A stretch of DNA of 64,000 nucleotides, from positions 12,268,473 to 12,332,472 of the forward strand of contig NC_066588.1 of the NCBI RefSeq assembly GCF_905475345.1. The letters run 5' to 3'. Numbering within the stretch: the stretch's first letter is position 1; each line of letters begins with the position of its first letter. Shown one piece after another: positions 37,728 to 50,522 of this stretch. This DNA is from Vespula vulgaris. Its lineage: Eukaryota; Arthropoda; Insecta; Hymenoptera; Vespidae. Position numbers and translations under genes: made by a program. The notes beneath the pieces were generated by a model. It worked only from the letters and a program-made list of their open reading frames with translations, searched no databases and was not told the origin of the DNA.

Positions 37728-39946
37728 TAGAGAGATTGGATAGAGTAGACGTAGAACTGCTCCTCCTTGCGTGTGGTTACACTTGAGCCTGTATTTGTTT
37801 GTACGATGTCGTAAACAAACGTTTTTCCATTTCGATTAAACGACATCTAAAAAGATTGTCAAATATTGATACACCCAACACTGTCGATTCTCCTTGAACT
37901 CAAAATATACATATACATTTAAAGACTATGATCGTATTCGCTGGATGTACGAATATAATTTTTTTTTCTGTTTTGTTACTTTTTCTTTTTCTTTTTTATT
38001 TATTTATTTTTATCTCATATCACTCTCGTAATATTCCCTAACGTTCAGCCATTTTGGATATAATACTCCATAGCAACATGCACATCGTCATAATGCATAA
38101 TTTCGTGGTAGATGTTTCCCTTTAAAATTGAAATCAGATAAAAGTAGAGAGATTCATTTTTCGCAGTTCGACCGGTCGCAGTAATAAACGATTCGTAATA
38201 ACAATTCGTTTGTTAAATCATATCAAATAATATGTTATTTGTAATACATTCTGTTTGTTATAAATTAAAGATAGTTCTTTTCTTTTTTTTTATTTGCAAG
38301 AAAATATAACAACAAAAATATCTTGAAAGTTTAGCTTTATATGAGCTATCTAACCGCATCTAAGCGATATCAATCATAATCATTTGTTTTTCGTTATTTG
38401 AGATATCCGAGTTCGTGTATAAAAGGTGTCAAGAGACTATACGATCTAAAAAACAATGATAAGTCATATAGACCAGTGGCCTGCTTCTACGTTTATTACA
38501 ACCATAAAAGTTTAAGAGGGTCTGTGCTTCGTCTTGCTTCTCCTGGTCCAGGCAGTCCACTTTTAGACGGTAAAGGGTAGATGAGTCTGATTGGACGTTG
38601 GCGTCGGTAAAGCTAGTGGTTTGCGGTACCGATGATGAGAGGAAGGCTCTTAACTGCTGCGTACGCAGCCACTTTTCTTACGTATAAAACATCGTAATAT
38701 TCCTTTCAAACTTTCTTCATTTTATATTTCTTTCTCTCTCTTCCTTTCTAAGATATTTATCGATCTGCAGAACATAAAATGAGATACATCTTTTCTGGTA
38801 TTTAATTATAATTTTCTAACTTGGTTATCAATCACAAAACTTTTGATATGTAAATTTGTATTTTCTCCTTAATGGAATCAAGAAACAAGATCGTACATGC
38901 ATAGTTAAAATAGATTTATCATGTTTGCCATATCGACGATCTATCACGCAACGATACCTTATAATGTTTGTCAGAATCTGTACACGAGCGTGCTACTTGT
39001 TGCTCTGTCTTAAAGCTGCCATTCGATAAATAAAAAAGATCTTTTTTGATTATTACGATATCCAAACGTTTTAAAAACCAGTACGATGAGATTTACTTAT
39101 GTGATTAATATTCCCTCAAATTTTACGAGTTGGATGATTTAATAAAAACGTGTCTCAGCACAGAAAAAAAAAGGAAGAAAATATTTGCTCGTAAACGAAC
39201 GTGTGAGAAACTATAAAAAAGTCAGCGATTTCGTGGATCAAACTCGCAGTTAAAGTCGCGGTTCAGGGTCGTTACATTTCTCCTTTCCCTTCCCTCCCCT
39301 TTTTACTCGCCCTCTGTCCCTTTTGCTTTATTTCGAGCAAACGAGCGTACTACAGCTAGTCTGTACAATAAAGTGAGTGATGCTTCGAGGACACGCGAAT
39401 TATATTCTTCTTCGTCGTCACGATATAAAATCTTATAAAATTTCCGACGTTGTTATTTCTTATTGCTTTATCACCGTTCGGTTCTCTGTTCGCTATTTTT
39501 TCGGTCCCCCTTTTTCCTTTATTTATTTATTTATTTCTTTCTTTCACCTGTGTAAAAAATGACGAAGATAATACATGCAACGTTTCCAACGTTTCCAAGA
39601 CGTCTCTTAAAAAATGAGGAGGTTTTGCCTGACACGACGTAAACGTCAATCTTTTTCAAGGTTTTACGAGACGATTCTAAGATCGATAGACGACTCACTC
39701 AAAGATTTATCGATGGTGAAAGATGACGAACGTGTTTCGAACTAGTGATGACACGAATCGCGAGTAAACGACGTGTATCGAGATTGTATTTAGATAGAAG
39801 GTCAAAGTTCACCTATGTTTCTACATACGACGTCGCAAAAGAGAAAAAAAAAGAAACAAGAGACGTGGGACAAATATATAGCGGAAGACCATAAGCCTTG
39901 AAGAAGCTATAACAACAAAAAAATATGCGCGTCTATCGGTTAAGCA

Positions 39947-40117
39947 TCAACCTCTTTTTAGGATAGCAATAATTCGAAATTGTAAATCAACCGTAGAGAC
40001 ATCGGTAACGTGAATTTGCGTGCCAAAACGACCTTCGCCATGTTCTTCGGCCATTAAGAGCACCATTTCGAGTTCGCCAAGGTGTACGTGATTCGTGTGG
40101 ACAGAAAAGGCCTTAGT
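39947..40117 (-). other. Unassigned 57-codon open frame in a GC-richer patch
   Basis: On the minus strand a frame open from 40117 to a TGA at 39947 has balanced, protein-like composition (for example HLGELEMVLLMAEEHGEGRF) in an otherwise AT-rich region. It has no ATG near its start, so it would be an internal or terminal exon, or a relic. AG precedes it at its upstream edge. I recognise no family. Chance is a real possibility at this length. Confidence 0.15.
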
Positions 40118-40478
40118 TCAATTTATGTGAAGATGTATATCTCGAGGCCTCTCGTTAACGTTCCATTGTATTTTACACTGTGATTCTTGCCAATTGAAAG
40201 AAAGAAAGAGATAGATAGATGGAGAGAGATAGAGAGAGGTAAAGAGAGAGAGAGAATATAAGTCTAATTATAACATCAAAATTTATAATATATATGATAT
40301 TGCCTACATAATAACGTTATTGTATATGCAGATCTAATTTCAAGTTGAAATTATAATGCGAAATCTTGGTGATACGAATTATTGAGGAACAATTAGAAAA
40401 CATGAAAGGGAAAATTGGTCGCGTTGAAAACCGCGAATACGCGTTCTGTGGTAAAGTGCATCGTAAATTTGAAATGAA

Positions 40479-40481
<3 letters not shown>

Positions 40482-40529
<48 letters not shown>
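40482..40529. repeat. (AG)n microsatellite
   Basis: Pure AG dinucleotides ending in a GGGG-containing purine stretch. Confidence 0.95.
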
Positions 40530-40532
<3 letters not shown>

Positions 40533-41865
40533 ATAAGGGGGGAAAGAAAGGAAAGGAAAATTAACGTTGGTTGTAAAATATCGCTACGCATCATATCTGA
40601 CAATTACCGGTAAACTTGGAATATATCAACGTCGACGATATGGCTTCTACTTCATCGTTATATTAGCAATAACACAAGTACTATGTTTCAGTCGGAAGTA
40701 ATTACCGCAATACTACAATAATACGTTTTCCAAGTATCGAATTACGTTGGTAAACGAAGCAACGTTGAACTACTCGAGAATATTTTATTTTTCCATAAAA
40801 ACATTTTTACGCTAATTTTGTTTCTTTGTTTCTTAAACTTAGAACTTTCTGAAATTCTTTCAGTTTTTTTGGATTAAAATATTGAAAGAGTAAAAGTCGA
40901 CGTTTTTGTTCTATTTGAATTTCCTTTTTCCTTTCTTTATCTTTTCTGAGAAAATAATAAAGAGTATTATAAATTAATAATCGAAATCCATTCGACGTTT
41001 TCGACTAACTTCAAAATATCATTCCGCCAGTTTTCACCCAAATCTCATATAAATGTAATTTTCTAACTTTCATAGAATTGAAACTGCAGAGCTCTTTCAT
41101 TTGACAATGTGTAACGATCGACGATTAATTTTAAGGTATAATACTCTCAGTCTGGGTAATTAAACGATACGATGTAGGATATCATTTAAGGAACGAACCG
41201 AACGATTTGTTTCCTCCAGTAAATTCCATTACTTCCGTGTCTCGAAATCTCGTTTCGAATCAATTCGAAAAATCCTTTGTAATGTCTATAAATCTACAAA
41301 TAAGCAATAATCGTCGTTTACGTGGCAAGTAAAATTTCGAGGCCATAGATAGCCATATGAAAGAGTTTGCGGAAATGATGTTAGCCATAATCGAGTGTAT
41401 GTAAATGTAGCTTACTCAAGAAAATCCAACAGACGCGCATACACGTACCAGTCGTCGGCTTATCCCTAAGGATTAGTTTCAGGCTCCTGCCTGCGTGACA
41501 TTTCTGGAAGCAAGCTTGCATCTTTGTTACAAACATACGACGTGAAACGCTCGAGCGGATTTCTAACTTTTCTCTCTCTCTCTTTCTCTTCCATATAGTA
41601 CACGAACGTGTCAACGAAATTATTTAATTCGTTTTTAATGAACACTGAAGAAGAAAATGGAGAATTTCCAATAAGTAGTTCATTAAATACTTTTGTGATC
41701 CATCGATGGAACCAGCGATATTGTCCTATTGCAATTTGTCCGTTCGAAATAGCGATTTGTCAGAGGAAGAACGAGCTGGAACGAAGCTGTTCAGCTTCAG
41801 CTTCTTTTCTCACATCTTTACAATGACGAAATGCTCGAAAGGAGAAAGAGGAAAGTAAGAAACTA

Positions 41866-41921
41866 GGAAGGAAGGAAGGAAGGAAGGAAGGAAGGAAGGA
41901 AGGAAGGAAGGAAGGAAGGAA
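41866..41921. repeat. (GGAA)n microsatellite
   Basis: About 13-14 perfect GGAA/AAGG tetranucleotides followed by AAAG repeats. GGAA is also the ETS-factor core, but no regulatory role can be inferred from the repeat alone. Confidence 0.95.
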
Positions 41922-43437
41922 AGAAAGAAAGAAAAAAGTAGTAGAGAAGTGGTAGTAACGATAGAGAGACGTTGCCTCGGGCAGCTTCCTTCACGTACTT
42001 GAACTACATTCTTGACTTCTTCAGTGTTCGCTACATGGATTTGAACGAGAAGTGGAATAGTAGGAGGAAAAGGAGGAGAAGTTAGAAGGAAGAGGAGAAT
42101 GAGAGAAGATAGCTATCGTGGTCGATGATAGCGTTTACGGGACGATGAAAAGCCGTCGACGCATCGGTGACAGTAGAGTCGCTATTGTTGCATCTCGTCG
42201 ACAGTGTCGCTGACAATGGGTGCAACATCAGGATCCCTCTCTTCGTCTCTTATTCCTCTCTCTGTTTCTCTCTCCCTCCCTCTCACTTCCCCCTTTTCAC
42301 CGTTCCTCCACTTTTTCTCTCTCGTTTCTCCCTCTGCTTCTTCTTCCTCTCTTCCTCCCTTCTACCACCTCGCACACCACCCCTTTACTCCTCCTATCGT
42401 TCGACCACGCGGAAATAGACTTCGTCTCTTTTGTCTAGCCCTTCCGGCTGACTAGCCCACCTCTTCCTTCATCTATCTCACTCCAATTCTCTTCTTCGTA
42501 CCCATTAAGTCCACGTAAAACGTCCGGTGCTACGAGCTATGCGTTCCTGGTTTTGATATTTCTCTTAGATTGTCAGTCCTGTCGGAAGGATATGGTTAGT
42601 TTGGATAGCTTCAAATTTAGGATTCATAGTCCGCATACTTGTGTTCGAGTTTTAGCGCACTTCATTACCATCTCGTAAATGATTTTCTATTGAGATATTA
42701 CATGGTTACTGTCTATCTTTTTTCCTTTTTTTTGTTTTTTTTTTAATGTCATACGCTGTGAATAATTTTTGTTAAGCATCGTCCTTTATAAATGAATAGT
42801 ACGTAAAAAGAAAACAAATGTAATAGATTGTACGAAATATAATAGCTGACAAAATAATAATTTAATTGATCCGTGGATATAAGAAGTTTATATTAAAGAT
42901 AATCGATTGGATGTATTACAACTTGCTAGATTTCTCCGTATAAAAAAATAATCGGGTTACAAGATTTTTAATTTTGAATTCTATAAATGAACTGAATTAT
43001 TTATATGCAAATATAATCACAAATATTTAATGACTGTAAATAATCGTTATATAAAAAAGTAAAATGAAAAGATAGCGAGCGTCATAAATTGAAATAGCGA
43101 ATTTTAAGTTCTACATGCTTTGAAATTTGAGAGAATCAATCGTCGACGAGTGGCTTTGCCAAGACTACGTCACATCCGCCGCCGTTGGGAATTCGTAGGC
43201 GACGCGAATGGTGGTTACGATGCTGCTACTGTTACTGCTATTAGCTATTGCTATTACTGCTGTTGGTGTTGGTGATGGTGTTGGTGCTGTTGTTGCTGCT
43301 AGTACAATGCAGGACGCAGTGACTAAAAGTGGAAACATTTTATTCTGTCGAAAGGACACTGAGGGACAGAAGGTGTGCTATAGAGCATCAACGAGCACTC
43401 GAATTATTTCCTGATGCAAATGCGCCCTGCCAGTTAC

Positions 43438-43490
43438 CTAGCTAGCTAGCTAGCTAGCTAGCTAGCTAGCGAGCGAGCGAGCGAGCGAGT
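43438..43490. repeat. (CTAG)n adjoining (CGAG)n tetranucleotide repeat
   Basis: About eight CTAG units run directly into about five GAGC/CGAG units, suggesting one array in which T-to-G change spread through part of it. CTAG is self-complementary, so the first half is an extended palindrome. Confidence 0.95.
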
Positions 43491-44008
43491 GAACGAATGA
43501 CATAGTACGCCGACACACGACAACACGAGCCTGGACGAGCTTTCGAAACTCACTGGTGATGCTCCAAATTCGAACCTAATCCCACCGAGAGGCATACTCA
43601 TACGTATGGGTCAGTCACGATTTCGTTAAAACTTCATTCCCATGCATCGTTCATCTTCGTCTTCATGTTCTCCCATTGATATTTTTAACAGCTCAAACGA
43701 AGTATCGATAAGGCAGTAGATTTTGTTTTCTTTTTGTTTTTTGTTTTTGCATTTTTCCAACCAACTTATTTCTTCGCGAAGCAAATCGGACAACGATCGT
43801 ATTCTTTTTTTATTTGTTTTTTTCTTCTTTTCTTTCTTCGAGATCGGAAACAAAGCGAAACAAATTTGATTCTATAAAGCGGATTCGTGCAATGGAAAAT
43901 CTATAAGGGTATTTTCTTTTACCTTTTTTCTCGTTGAATGAGAGATCCTTTCGGAATTTCAGAGATCCATGGAATTTCCAAGGACTTCCAGGATTCATAA
44001 CAATCAAA

Positions 44009-44311
44009 TCAAGAAACAATATCAGAAGGTACGAGCCTCGATGCGCACATTACCAGAATGGTGCAGGAAATTTGATGGCACGATAACGAAAAAGGAACGT
44101 AGGCTCTAAATACAGTGGTATTGTCTAGAGCGTCATGCGTGATCGGACATTGAATATGTTCGGGCAAGGATATTCGAGCCCTTTGACGCGGATAAAACGC
44201 CTCTGACAACGGGAATTCATCAAATGAATTTATGGGACTAATATTTAGTCCGTCGATATCGACATTTGATAGGAAATAGGAGGCAGTGTTGCGAATGGTA
44301 TCGAATTGCAT
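44009..44311 (-). CDS. Unrecognised 100-codon open frame, doubtful
   Basis: A complete ATG-to-stop frame on the minus strand has mixed, non-repetitive composition (for example ISLPEHIQCPITHDALD) and slightly higher GC than its surroundings. I recognise no domain, signal peptide or homologue. A frame of this length can occur by chance, so I list it only as a possible small gene or exon. Confidence 0.12.
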   Translation of the reverse strand: MQFDTIRNTASYFLSNVDIDGLNISPINSFDEFPLSEAFYPRQRARISLPEHIQCPITHDALDNTTVFRAYVPFSLSCHQISCTILVMCASRLVPSDIVS

Positions 44312-45644
44312 CTGATCGGTCGGACTTGTTTCTTCTGTTACTACTTAACATTTTCATAACGATACTCGAAACGAATGTTTTAATGATTCGCACGTCATTT
44401 CTACTTCACTTTTCCATTATATTTCAATTACACTTTTTTTCTATTAAATCAATTATCCATAAATCACTCTTCCTCTCTTTTTCTCTTCCCTTTAATCATT
44501 ACAATTACTCCGAAAGGTAAATCCTCTTTTTGAACGTTTTCGTTCACTTAAGTACGATCTTTAATTTTCATCTTAGTGATCGAACAAGGAATAGAATTAT
44601 ATATCGTCGATCTTATCTTCTATTCTTATTTCAAAGCGGAAAAGCCGTTAGGCCTGTTTCTTAATGACCCTAGAGAGTACCTATATTCGCCCTTAACGTT
44701 GCAAAAATCGCACGCTTTCTAGACGATTAATCTCACACCTGCCGGCCTTGGCCCCGGAAACGAAAAGGTGTACGCGAGTCAAGGACATGCATGCAACTTC
44801 TCTTATCGCGGCAATCGATACGGCCGAATAAGGATAGACCGTGGCTTTTCATCTTGCGTGACCGCATAGCAAGGGAAAAGTTCGAATCGACGTTGGTTTT
44901 AATCGGGTACGTGGGCGGAACCGTTATTGAGGTCGTCCAAGACTTACAACGACTTCTTCCTGCGTGCGTGTTTATTATTACTTACATATGTATGAGTTAA
45001 CGAAGAGTAAATGTTCTTCTCCCGTTAATTAGTAACAGTCACGGAAGGAAATTCGAAGTGTCTAAGGTCGTAATAGTTTCTTACACGTCTTCATGCGAAG
45101 AAGAATAAGAAGAATAAGAAGAAGAAGAAGAAGAAGAAGGAGAAAAAGAAGTGGAGCTAGAATTAACAATAAAATAATGACGGCAACACGTTCAAAGATT
45201 AGCTTATGAATGTATACGAGGTGAAAGGTTAAATCTATTTGAAAAAGATTACCAATCATATAATACAGTATGTGGCACAGTTTCTCTCTCTTTTCTTCTT
45301 CTTTTTTTTGTATTTCATGGTAAACAATGAAACGATACATTGATACCTGACATTGAGTAAAAGAAAAAAGGAGAGAAAGATAGATAGATATAAAGACAGA
45401 GAAGAAGAGAGTGAGAGAGAAAGAGGAAAGAGAGAAATAGTTCAACAGTAGTACACGGTAGGCCGATATTTTTCTTTTCTTCTTCATTGGAGAAAAGAAG
45501 GGTAGAATGTGAATCGGCAAAGCAACGGAGACGCGTTAACGCATTTGCTCGGTGGTGAGGAGGAAGGTGGGTGTTGGGGTGGTGGTAGTCGTATACGCGC
45601 GCGCGAGAGAGAATCGGCGGAGGATACGTCGGAAGATGAACGCG

Positions 45645-45680
<36 letters not shown>

Positions 45681-46149
45681 GAGAGAGAAAGGAAAGGGAA
45701 AGGGAGAGGGAAAGCGGTAGGTAGAGGTGGTGCTGATGGAGGAGGTGGTGGATTGTTCAGGAACGTGTCGAAAGGGTCCGCGTGCCCGGTTATTTTAAAG
45801 AATTAGACTTGTCCTACCACTTATCGTCGTGAAATAAATATAACTGAGTAAAAAAGGACGAGGAGGCAGGATACGACAAGTATGCAGAAAGATTGGAAAG
45901 ATATGACAGAAGAGAGGTAAAAAAAGAAGGGTGGAAAGAGGGAGAAGAGAAAAAGAAAAAATGTATCATAAAGAGAGAGAATAAAGGGGAAGAAGAGGGA
46001 GGGGAGTAGATTTAATGGAGGGGTGGTATGTTTGGAGAAAGGGGAGAAAGATCAAATGAAAACGGAGAACTAACAGGATAAGGGGGAGAGAGAAGGAAAG
46101 AGAGAAAGACTGCGTGCGCAGTAGTAGGGATTCTGTGTAGAAAGAGATG

Positions 46150-46816
46150 GAAAGAGCTAGATAGATAGAGAGAGAAAGAGAGAGAGAGAGAGAGAACGAG
46201 GGAGCGAGTGAGAGAGGGAGAAAGAGGGAGGAAGCACCAGGAGACCGAGGCTGCGGCGTAGCCTCAGTGCCGGCGCAGTGGCCGGGCCATCGTGTCCTGT
46301 GGCCAGGTTTTCGTGCTCTTCTCTTTCCACTTCTGATCCTATTGATAGTCACACACGTTCCTTGAAGTAAGCATCCTTCTCGAAAGCTTGTCGCGAGTCT
46401 CTTTCGCGAGCCTCCTTCTGCCCGTTTCTTCTTCTCCTCTTCTTTTCTTTCTTCGTCCTATCCTCTCCTGTCCTTTCCTCTTTGTCTTCCTCTTTCTATT
46501 TTCACCCTTATTCCTATTCCTTTTCTTTCCGAAATTTCCCTCGGTTTTTCTCCACCCTGTCTAAACTCCTTCCCTTTCCTTTCTTCTCTCTTTTAAAATT
46601 CTTTTTCCCTTCTCTTCCTTTCTTCCTTAATTTCTTTTAATCTCTTCCCGTTCTAATCAACGTTTATGCGATACGCACGCATACGTACAGGACATTCGCA
46701 AGGACACACACACGTATATCGACCCAGTGCGATGCCGGACGTGGTCGGTGGTCGTCGCGACGCGATGTGAACTTCGGTGAAATAGAGAGAGAGAGAGAGA
46801 GAGAGAGGGAGGAAAA

Positions 46817-46848
<32 letters not shown>

Positions 46849-47244
46849 AGAGAGGGAGGACGGATTCTTTTCCTCTTTGTCGAACATAATCTGGTGTGAT
46901 TCTGGAATTTTCTTGTTTGTTCATTGTGTTCTTCAACGAATTCTTCGAGAGAACGAGGAGCTAGAGAGACTCAAATAGTTAGATAGATAGATAGATAGAT
47001 ACATCAATCGAGATATTAGAATATCGAATAGGTGTTTGTTGATAAAGGATAATAACTCGTGAAACAGAGTGAAAGAAACAGCGTTTCTTTCTGCCGGGCA
47101 ACAGCAGCCGGGAGCATCAGGGTGAAGAGGTGGGAGCCATGCCGCCCGGGCGAACTTCCCTCGAGGCAGCCAGCAGGATCGTCGAGCTACCGCCTTCCTG
47201 TCCTTCGAGACTACCAGCTGTGGTTTCTGATCGCCTCCATTGAG
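46150..47244 (+). promoter_or_regulatory. GC-rich island: probable promoter and first exon of a plus-strand gene
   Basis: Two strongly GC-rich blocks (about 46230-46310 and 47085-47220) stand out from AT-rich surroundings. The second ends at 47244 in a near-perfect donor (TTGAG then GTAAGT). Between them are CT and GA tracts. A short frame with a strong Kozak context (GAGCCATGCC, ATG at 47138) ends at a TGA at 47241-47243 and would behave as an upstream ORF. A different frame, open from 47059, reads through the donor with phase 0. I recognise no product. The gene body may lie beyond this window. Confidence 0.35.
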
Positions 47245-50128
47245 GTAAGTTGCGTTATGTCTTCTTTCGATGATTCCCGTTATCATCTCTCTTTTACTTC
47301 TGCCGACATTTGAATCAAGTTTTCGGGATAACATTTGGGATAACCATCCTGCACTAGGTGCACTTCTCGACTCCATCATTTTGTATTTTCTTCAGAAGCA
47401 ATCGAACCTGTGAGCAGTCGTCTTGTTATCTAAGAAGTTATCTCGATGCGTCTTGACGGTTGTCGACGAATTTTCTAAGTTTCTAGACGTTGGCATCATT
47501 AATTAATGGTTCCACGAGGACCTTGTTTATGAACGTTTTAAGGGAGGATTCTTGATATTCGAAGAGAGCTTTGCGTATTAAAATATTTCTCATCTCGTCA
47601 ATATATATCATGTATTATGCATTGTTGCTGATATAGATTTTCCATAAATCTTCATGTCGTGACTTCGAAACTTTCAAAGAAGTATCTCATAACGACAACG
47701 TATTAACGTAAACATATTTGTTATGTAACTTCGTTTTCTAGGATTTTTTTTTTCTTTTAAATTATTCTATCAACGAAGAAAATTTATAACAGTGTGTATA
47801 GTCAAACGTGTAGATCATTGGAAAATAGAACGTGACTTCATGAAAGAGTATTATTGACATTTTTTTTTAGGAAGCTCGTTCGAGAATCCTGTTTAAATTC
47901 TTTACGCGCATGACAATTTGGACGTGCTGTTTCGCATGACGCGATGTTTAGACTGTTGTCCTTTAGTGAGCTTCCTTATACGATAGGGTTTCAAGGATGA
48001 TCGCTTGGCAACCGCGTCATCCGAGTTTGTAAGATCCTCTTGTCTCTTCTTTTTTTTTTAATCTCTTTATTTTTTGCATCTCGCTTAAGTAATCCTTCTT
48101 ATACTTCAACTTTCACAATCCTTTGATCGAAACTTTTGCGAATAATTCATAAAATAGTCGATGGACTCTAAAATCAGTGTTTCCTCGTAGTAGAAGTGCT
48201 TACATTATGCACGTCCTCGTGTTTCGCAAACACGTGTCATAAGTGTCAATCATGGTGTCACATAGACGTCCTTCGAGACTAGTTTGCAGCTAGCTTTGTA
48301 GCTTTCGCGATAATTATCTCAAAACTCGGCAGGATTAGCGTCACGTCGAATTAATTAACGATTATCATACTCAACGTTTCTAGTTTCAGGATTGACTAAT
48401 TTGTTTGAAATTTCTCAAAGACGAAAGAAAAATACAAAAGACGAATGATGTTCCATCAAAGACCCGATTATTGTTATTAAATTAATAAATGATAAATGAT
48501 TCAAAGAATAGAAAGAGATATCGTTTTATATCAACGTTTCCGTCGTGAAAACGCTATACAAAACTACATTAATTTGCGTCTTAATTTTAATCAAAATACG
48601 ATCATCGATAGTTTCTTATTTAATAGACTTTTTCCGAGTAATATAAGATCCGCTTTTGTGCGAGCTTAGAAGCTTGGCTCTTAATAAGGTAGGATGGAAA
48701 TTCACGACAAGACTAATTTCTATACTCAAAGTGAACCAACGGCAAATTATAATTCGCTTTCGGCGATACATACTACTAATAATGATGATAATAATAATAA
48801 TAATAATATATTATTTAATGTGCAAGTGTGTGAGTGGACGGCAAAACATGAAAGTTAGAAAGTATGAGAGCAGACGTGAGGGTGTATGCGTGAGAACGAT
48901 ATAAGTGGATACGTCACGAGTATCCAAATAAGAGAAAACTCAAAATTTCGTCTAGAGTAGCGAGAAGTTGATTATAAAAATTACCATATTTGAGTATAGA
49001 GATGACGAAAGGACATTCTCTAAGCACTATGTAAAAATGATAAAAGAGAAGTCTGAAAATTTGCTCGTATTGCGCGAATTAATCAAAGAAATATAAAGAA
49101 ATGTTAAGAAGTGTCAAATAATATTTTATTAGTAGATAAGATATTCCTGCTATATTATCTTTTTATTATCTTGTATATATTTAAGGTAACCATTAAAATA
49201 TAATATATTTTTTTTCTTATCCGAGTTATTTTTTCATTCCAAATCTTAGATAGATATACATGCAAATACGAGGGAGTTAGTTAATTAAATTAGCTCGTCG
49301 TAATCGACGAGGTAAGATCGGCCGAAGATCTCAGGGATTTTCCATGCAGATAAAAGAAAGTGAATTCGATAGAACGATTAGATGTCTCTGTTACAGAATC
49401 CTCTTTTACATGAGTGTCTTTAAAATTCTCTTTACACACGTTGAACTAAAAAAGAATAATTAATCGAGTGCTCTTTCAGTGTTCTCTTGAATGATTCAAC
49501 GAGCAGTAATTAAGTAGGTATGTAGTATTGATCAAGGCAGGAAATCCGTGAACGTATAACGTCGTGATTTCTCTAAATCTATAGTCTTCGCTCGTATTAC
49601 TGTGTTACGTTCTGCGTGATCGACATGACGGTAAATAATAATAGATTGCGTGTACGAAATGTTCACGTAGATCATAGCTTACGATATTTCCTTCGACGTT
49701 CTAAACTAACACGCTATCTTTTAATTTTATCGAGAAAAACTCTTTCATTAGAATAAATAAAGAGCCATTAACTATGTCCTAAGTATCATTATGATCTAAT
49801 TAACCACGAAATGTTCTATTGTAACGATTACAAGTTTTGTCGTGTATATGTTACAAAGTGTGATCATTAATTCCACCTATGACATCCATTACTTGCAAGC
49901 GAGGCAATGCTTCTAATCCCGCATTATGTCGGTATGATTTACATTAGAAATAGGCTTTAATTCAATTGGGAATTATTATAATATAATGATTATAATATAT
50001 TACTGGGTTTGCTAAAATCACCGGTAATGTTTACAGACTCGATCATAAATCATCGAACCAACAGTCACGTTTGATCATAATTTCGATAGATCTGTGGATT
50101 TTTCTCCTATTATTGGATCAAATCAGCA

Positions 50129-50163
50129 GGTGGGGTGAGATAGGGTAAGGTGGGGTGGGGTGG
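50129..50163 (+). other. G-quadruplex-forming motif
   Basis: Four runs of at least three G with loops of 7, 6 and 1 bases (GGGG, GGG, GGGG, GGGG) satisfy the common G3+N1-7 quadruplex pattern. It is isolated in AT-rich DNA. Telomere identity is not supported because the unit is irregular. Confidence 0.6.
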
Positions 50164-50474
50164 AAGAGACCGAGCTGGAAATTAAATCGGTCGAATTGGC
50201 AAATGAGTTTGGCAAATTTGCTAATCGGAGGAGACTCGGCGTACGATGTGTTAATCTCACGGCTTCAATTTTCGATTTCGAGTATCCACGCGTACACGCG
50301 TCTCACTCTAGTTGTTTCCATTTCTATCTCTTTCTCTATCTGTCTCTCTAGTTCTTGTATCTATGTGTGTGCACTTTGTATCCGCAAATTGTTAAACCTC
50401 CTCTATAATCGCTTGTTAGGGCGAAAATGGATGGTCGATTGTGCGGTAGTAGTTACGTAGTCGTGGAAGAGGAA

Positions 50475-50522
<48 letters not shown>

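Larger units (their letters stand above)
35903..46149. other. Mostly noncoding region downstream of the DPP4-type gene
   Basis: The first few hundred bases should be the DPP4 3' UTR. A 90-codon plus-strand frame at 36418-36690 has protein-like composition in its first half, but it runs into a GA microsatellite and matches nothing I know. The rest carries GA/CT microsatellites (36695-36730, 37659-37735, 40482-40529), pyrimidine-rich DNA at 42.2-42.4 kb, imperfect CTG trinucleotides at 43.2-43.3 kb, and a duplicated block at 37.0-37.2 kb. No gene can be supported confidently. Confidence 0.5.

Noticed and set aside
43165..43414. Signal-peptide-like frames on both strands
   Set aside because: The hydrophobic runs come from an imperfect CTG/GTT trinucleotide repeat; both strands give equally plausible small secreted proteins, and neither has other support.
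43565..43600. TTCGAA-type T-loop resemblance suggesting a tRNA
   Set aside because: No anticodon arm or acceptor stem could be paired around it on either strand.
45062..45520. 152-codon minus-strand frame with Leu runs
   Set aside because: It is produced by (GAA)n and GA microsatellites read on the opposite strand.
46933..47379. 148-codon minus-strand open frame across the GC-rich island
   Set aside because: It ends in a GATA-repeat-encoded Tyr/Leu/Ser tail and opposes the strong plus-strand donor at 47244; it is best explained as a GC-rich shadow frame.
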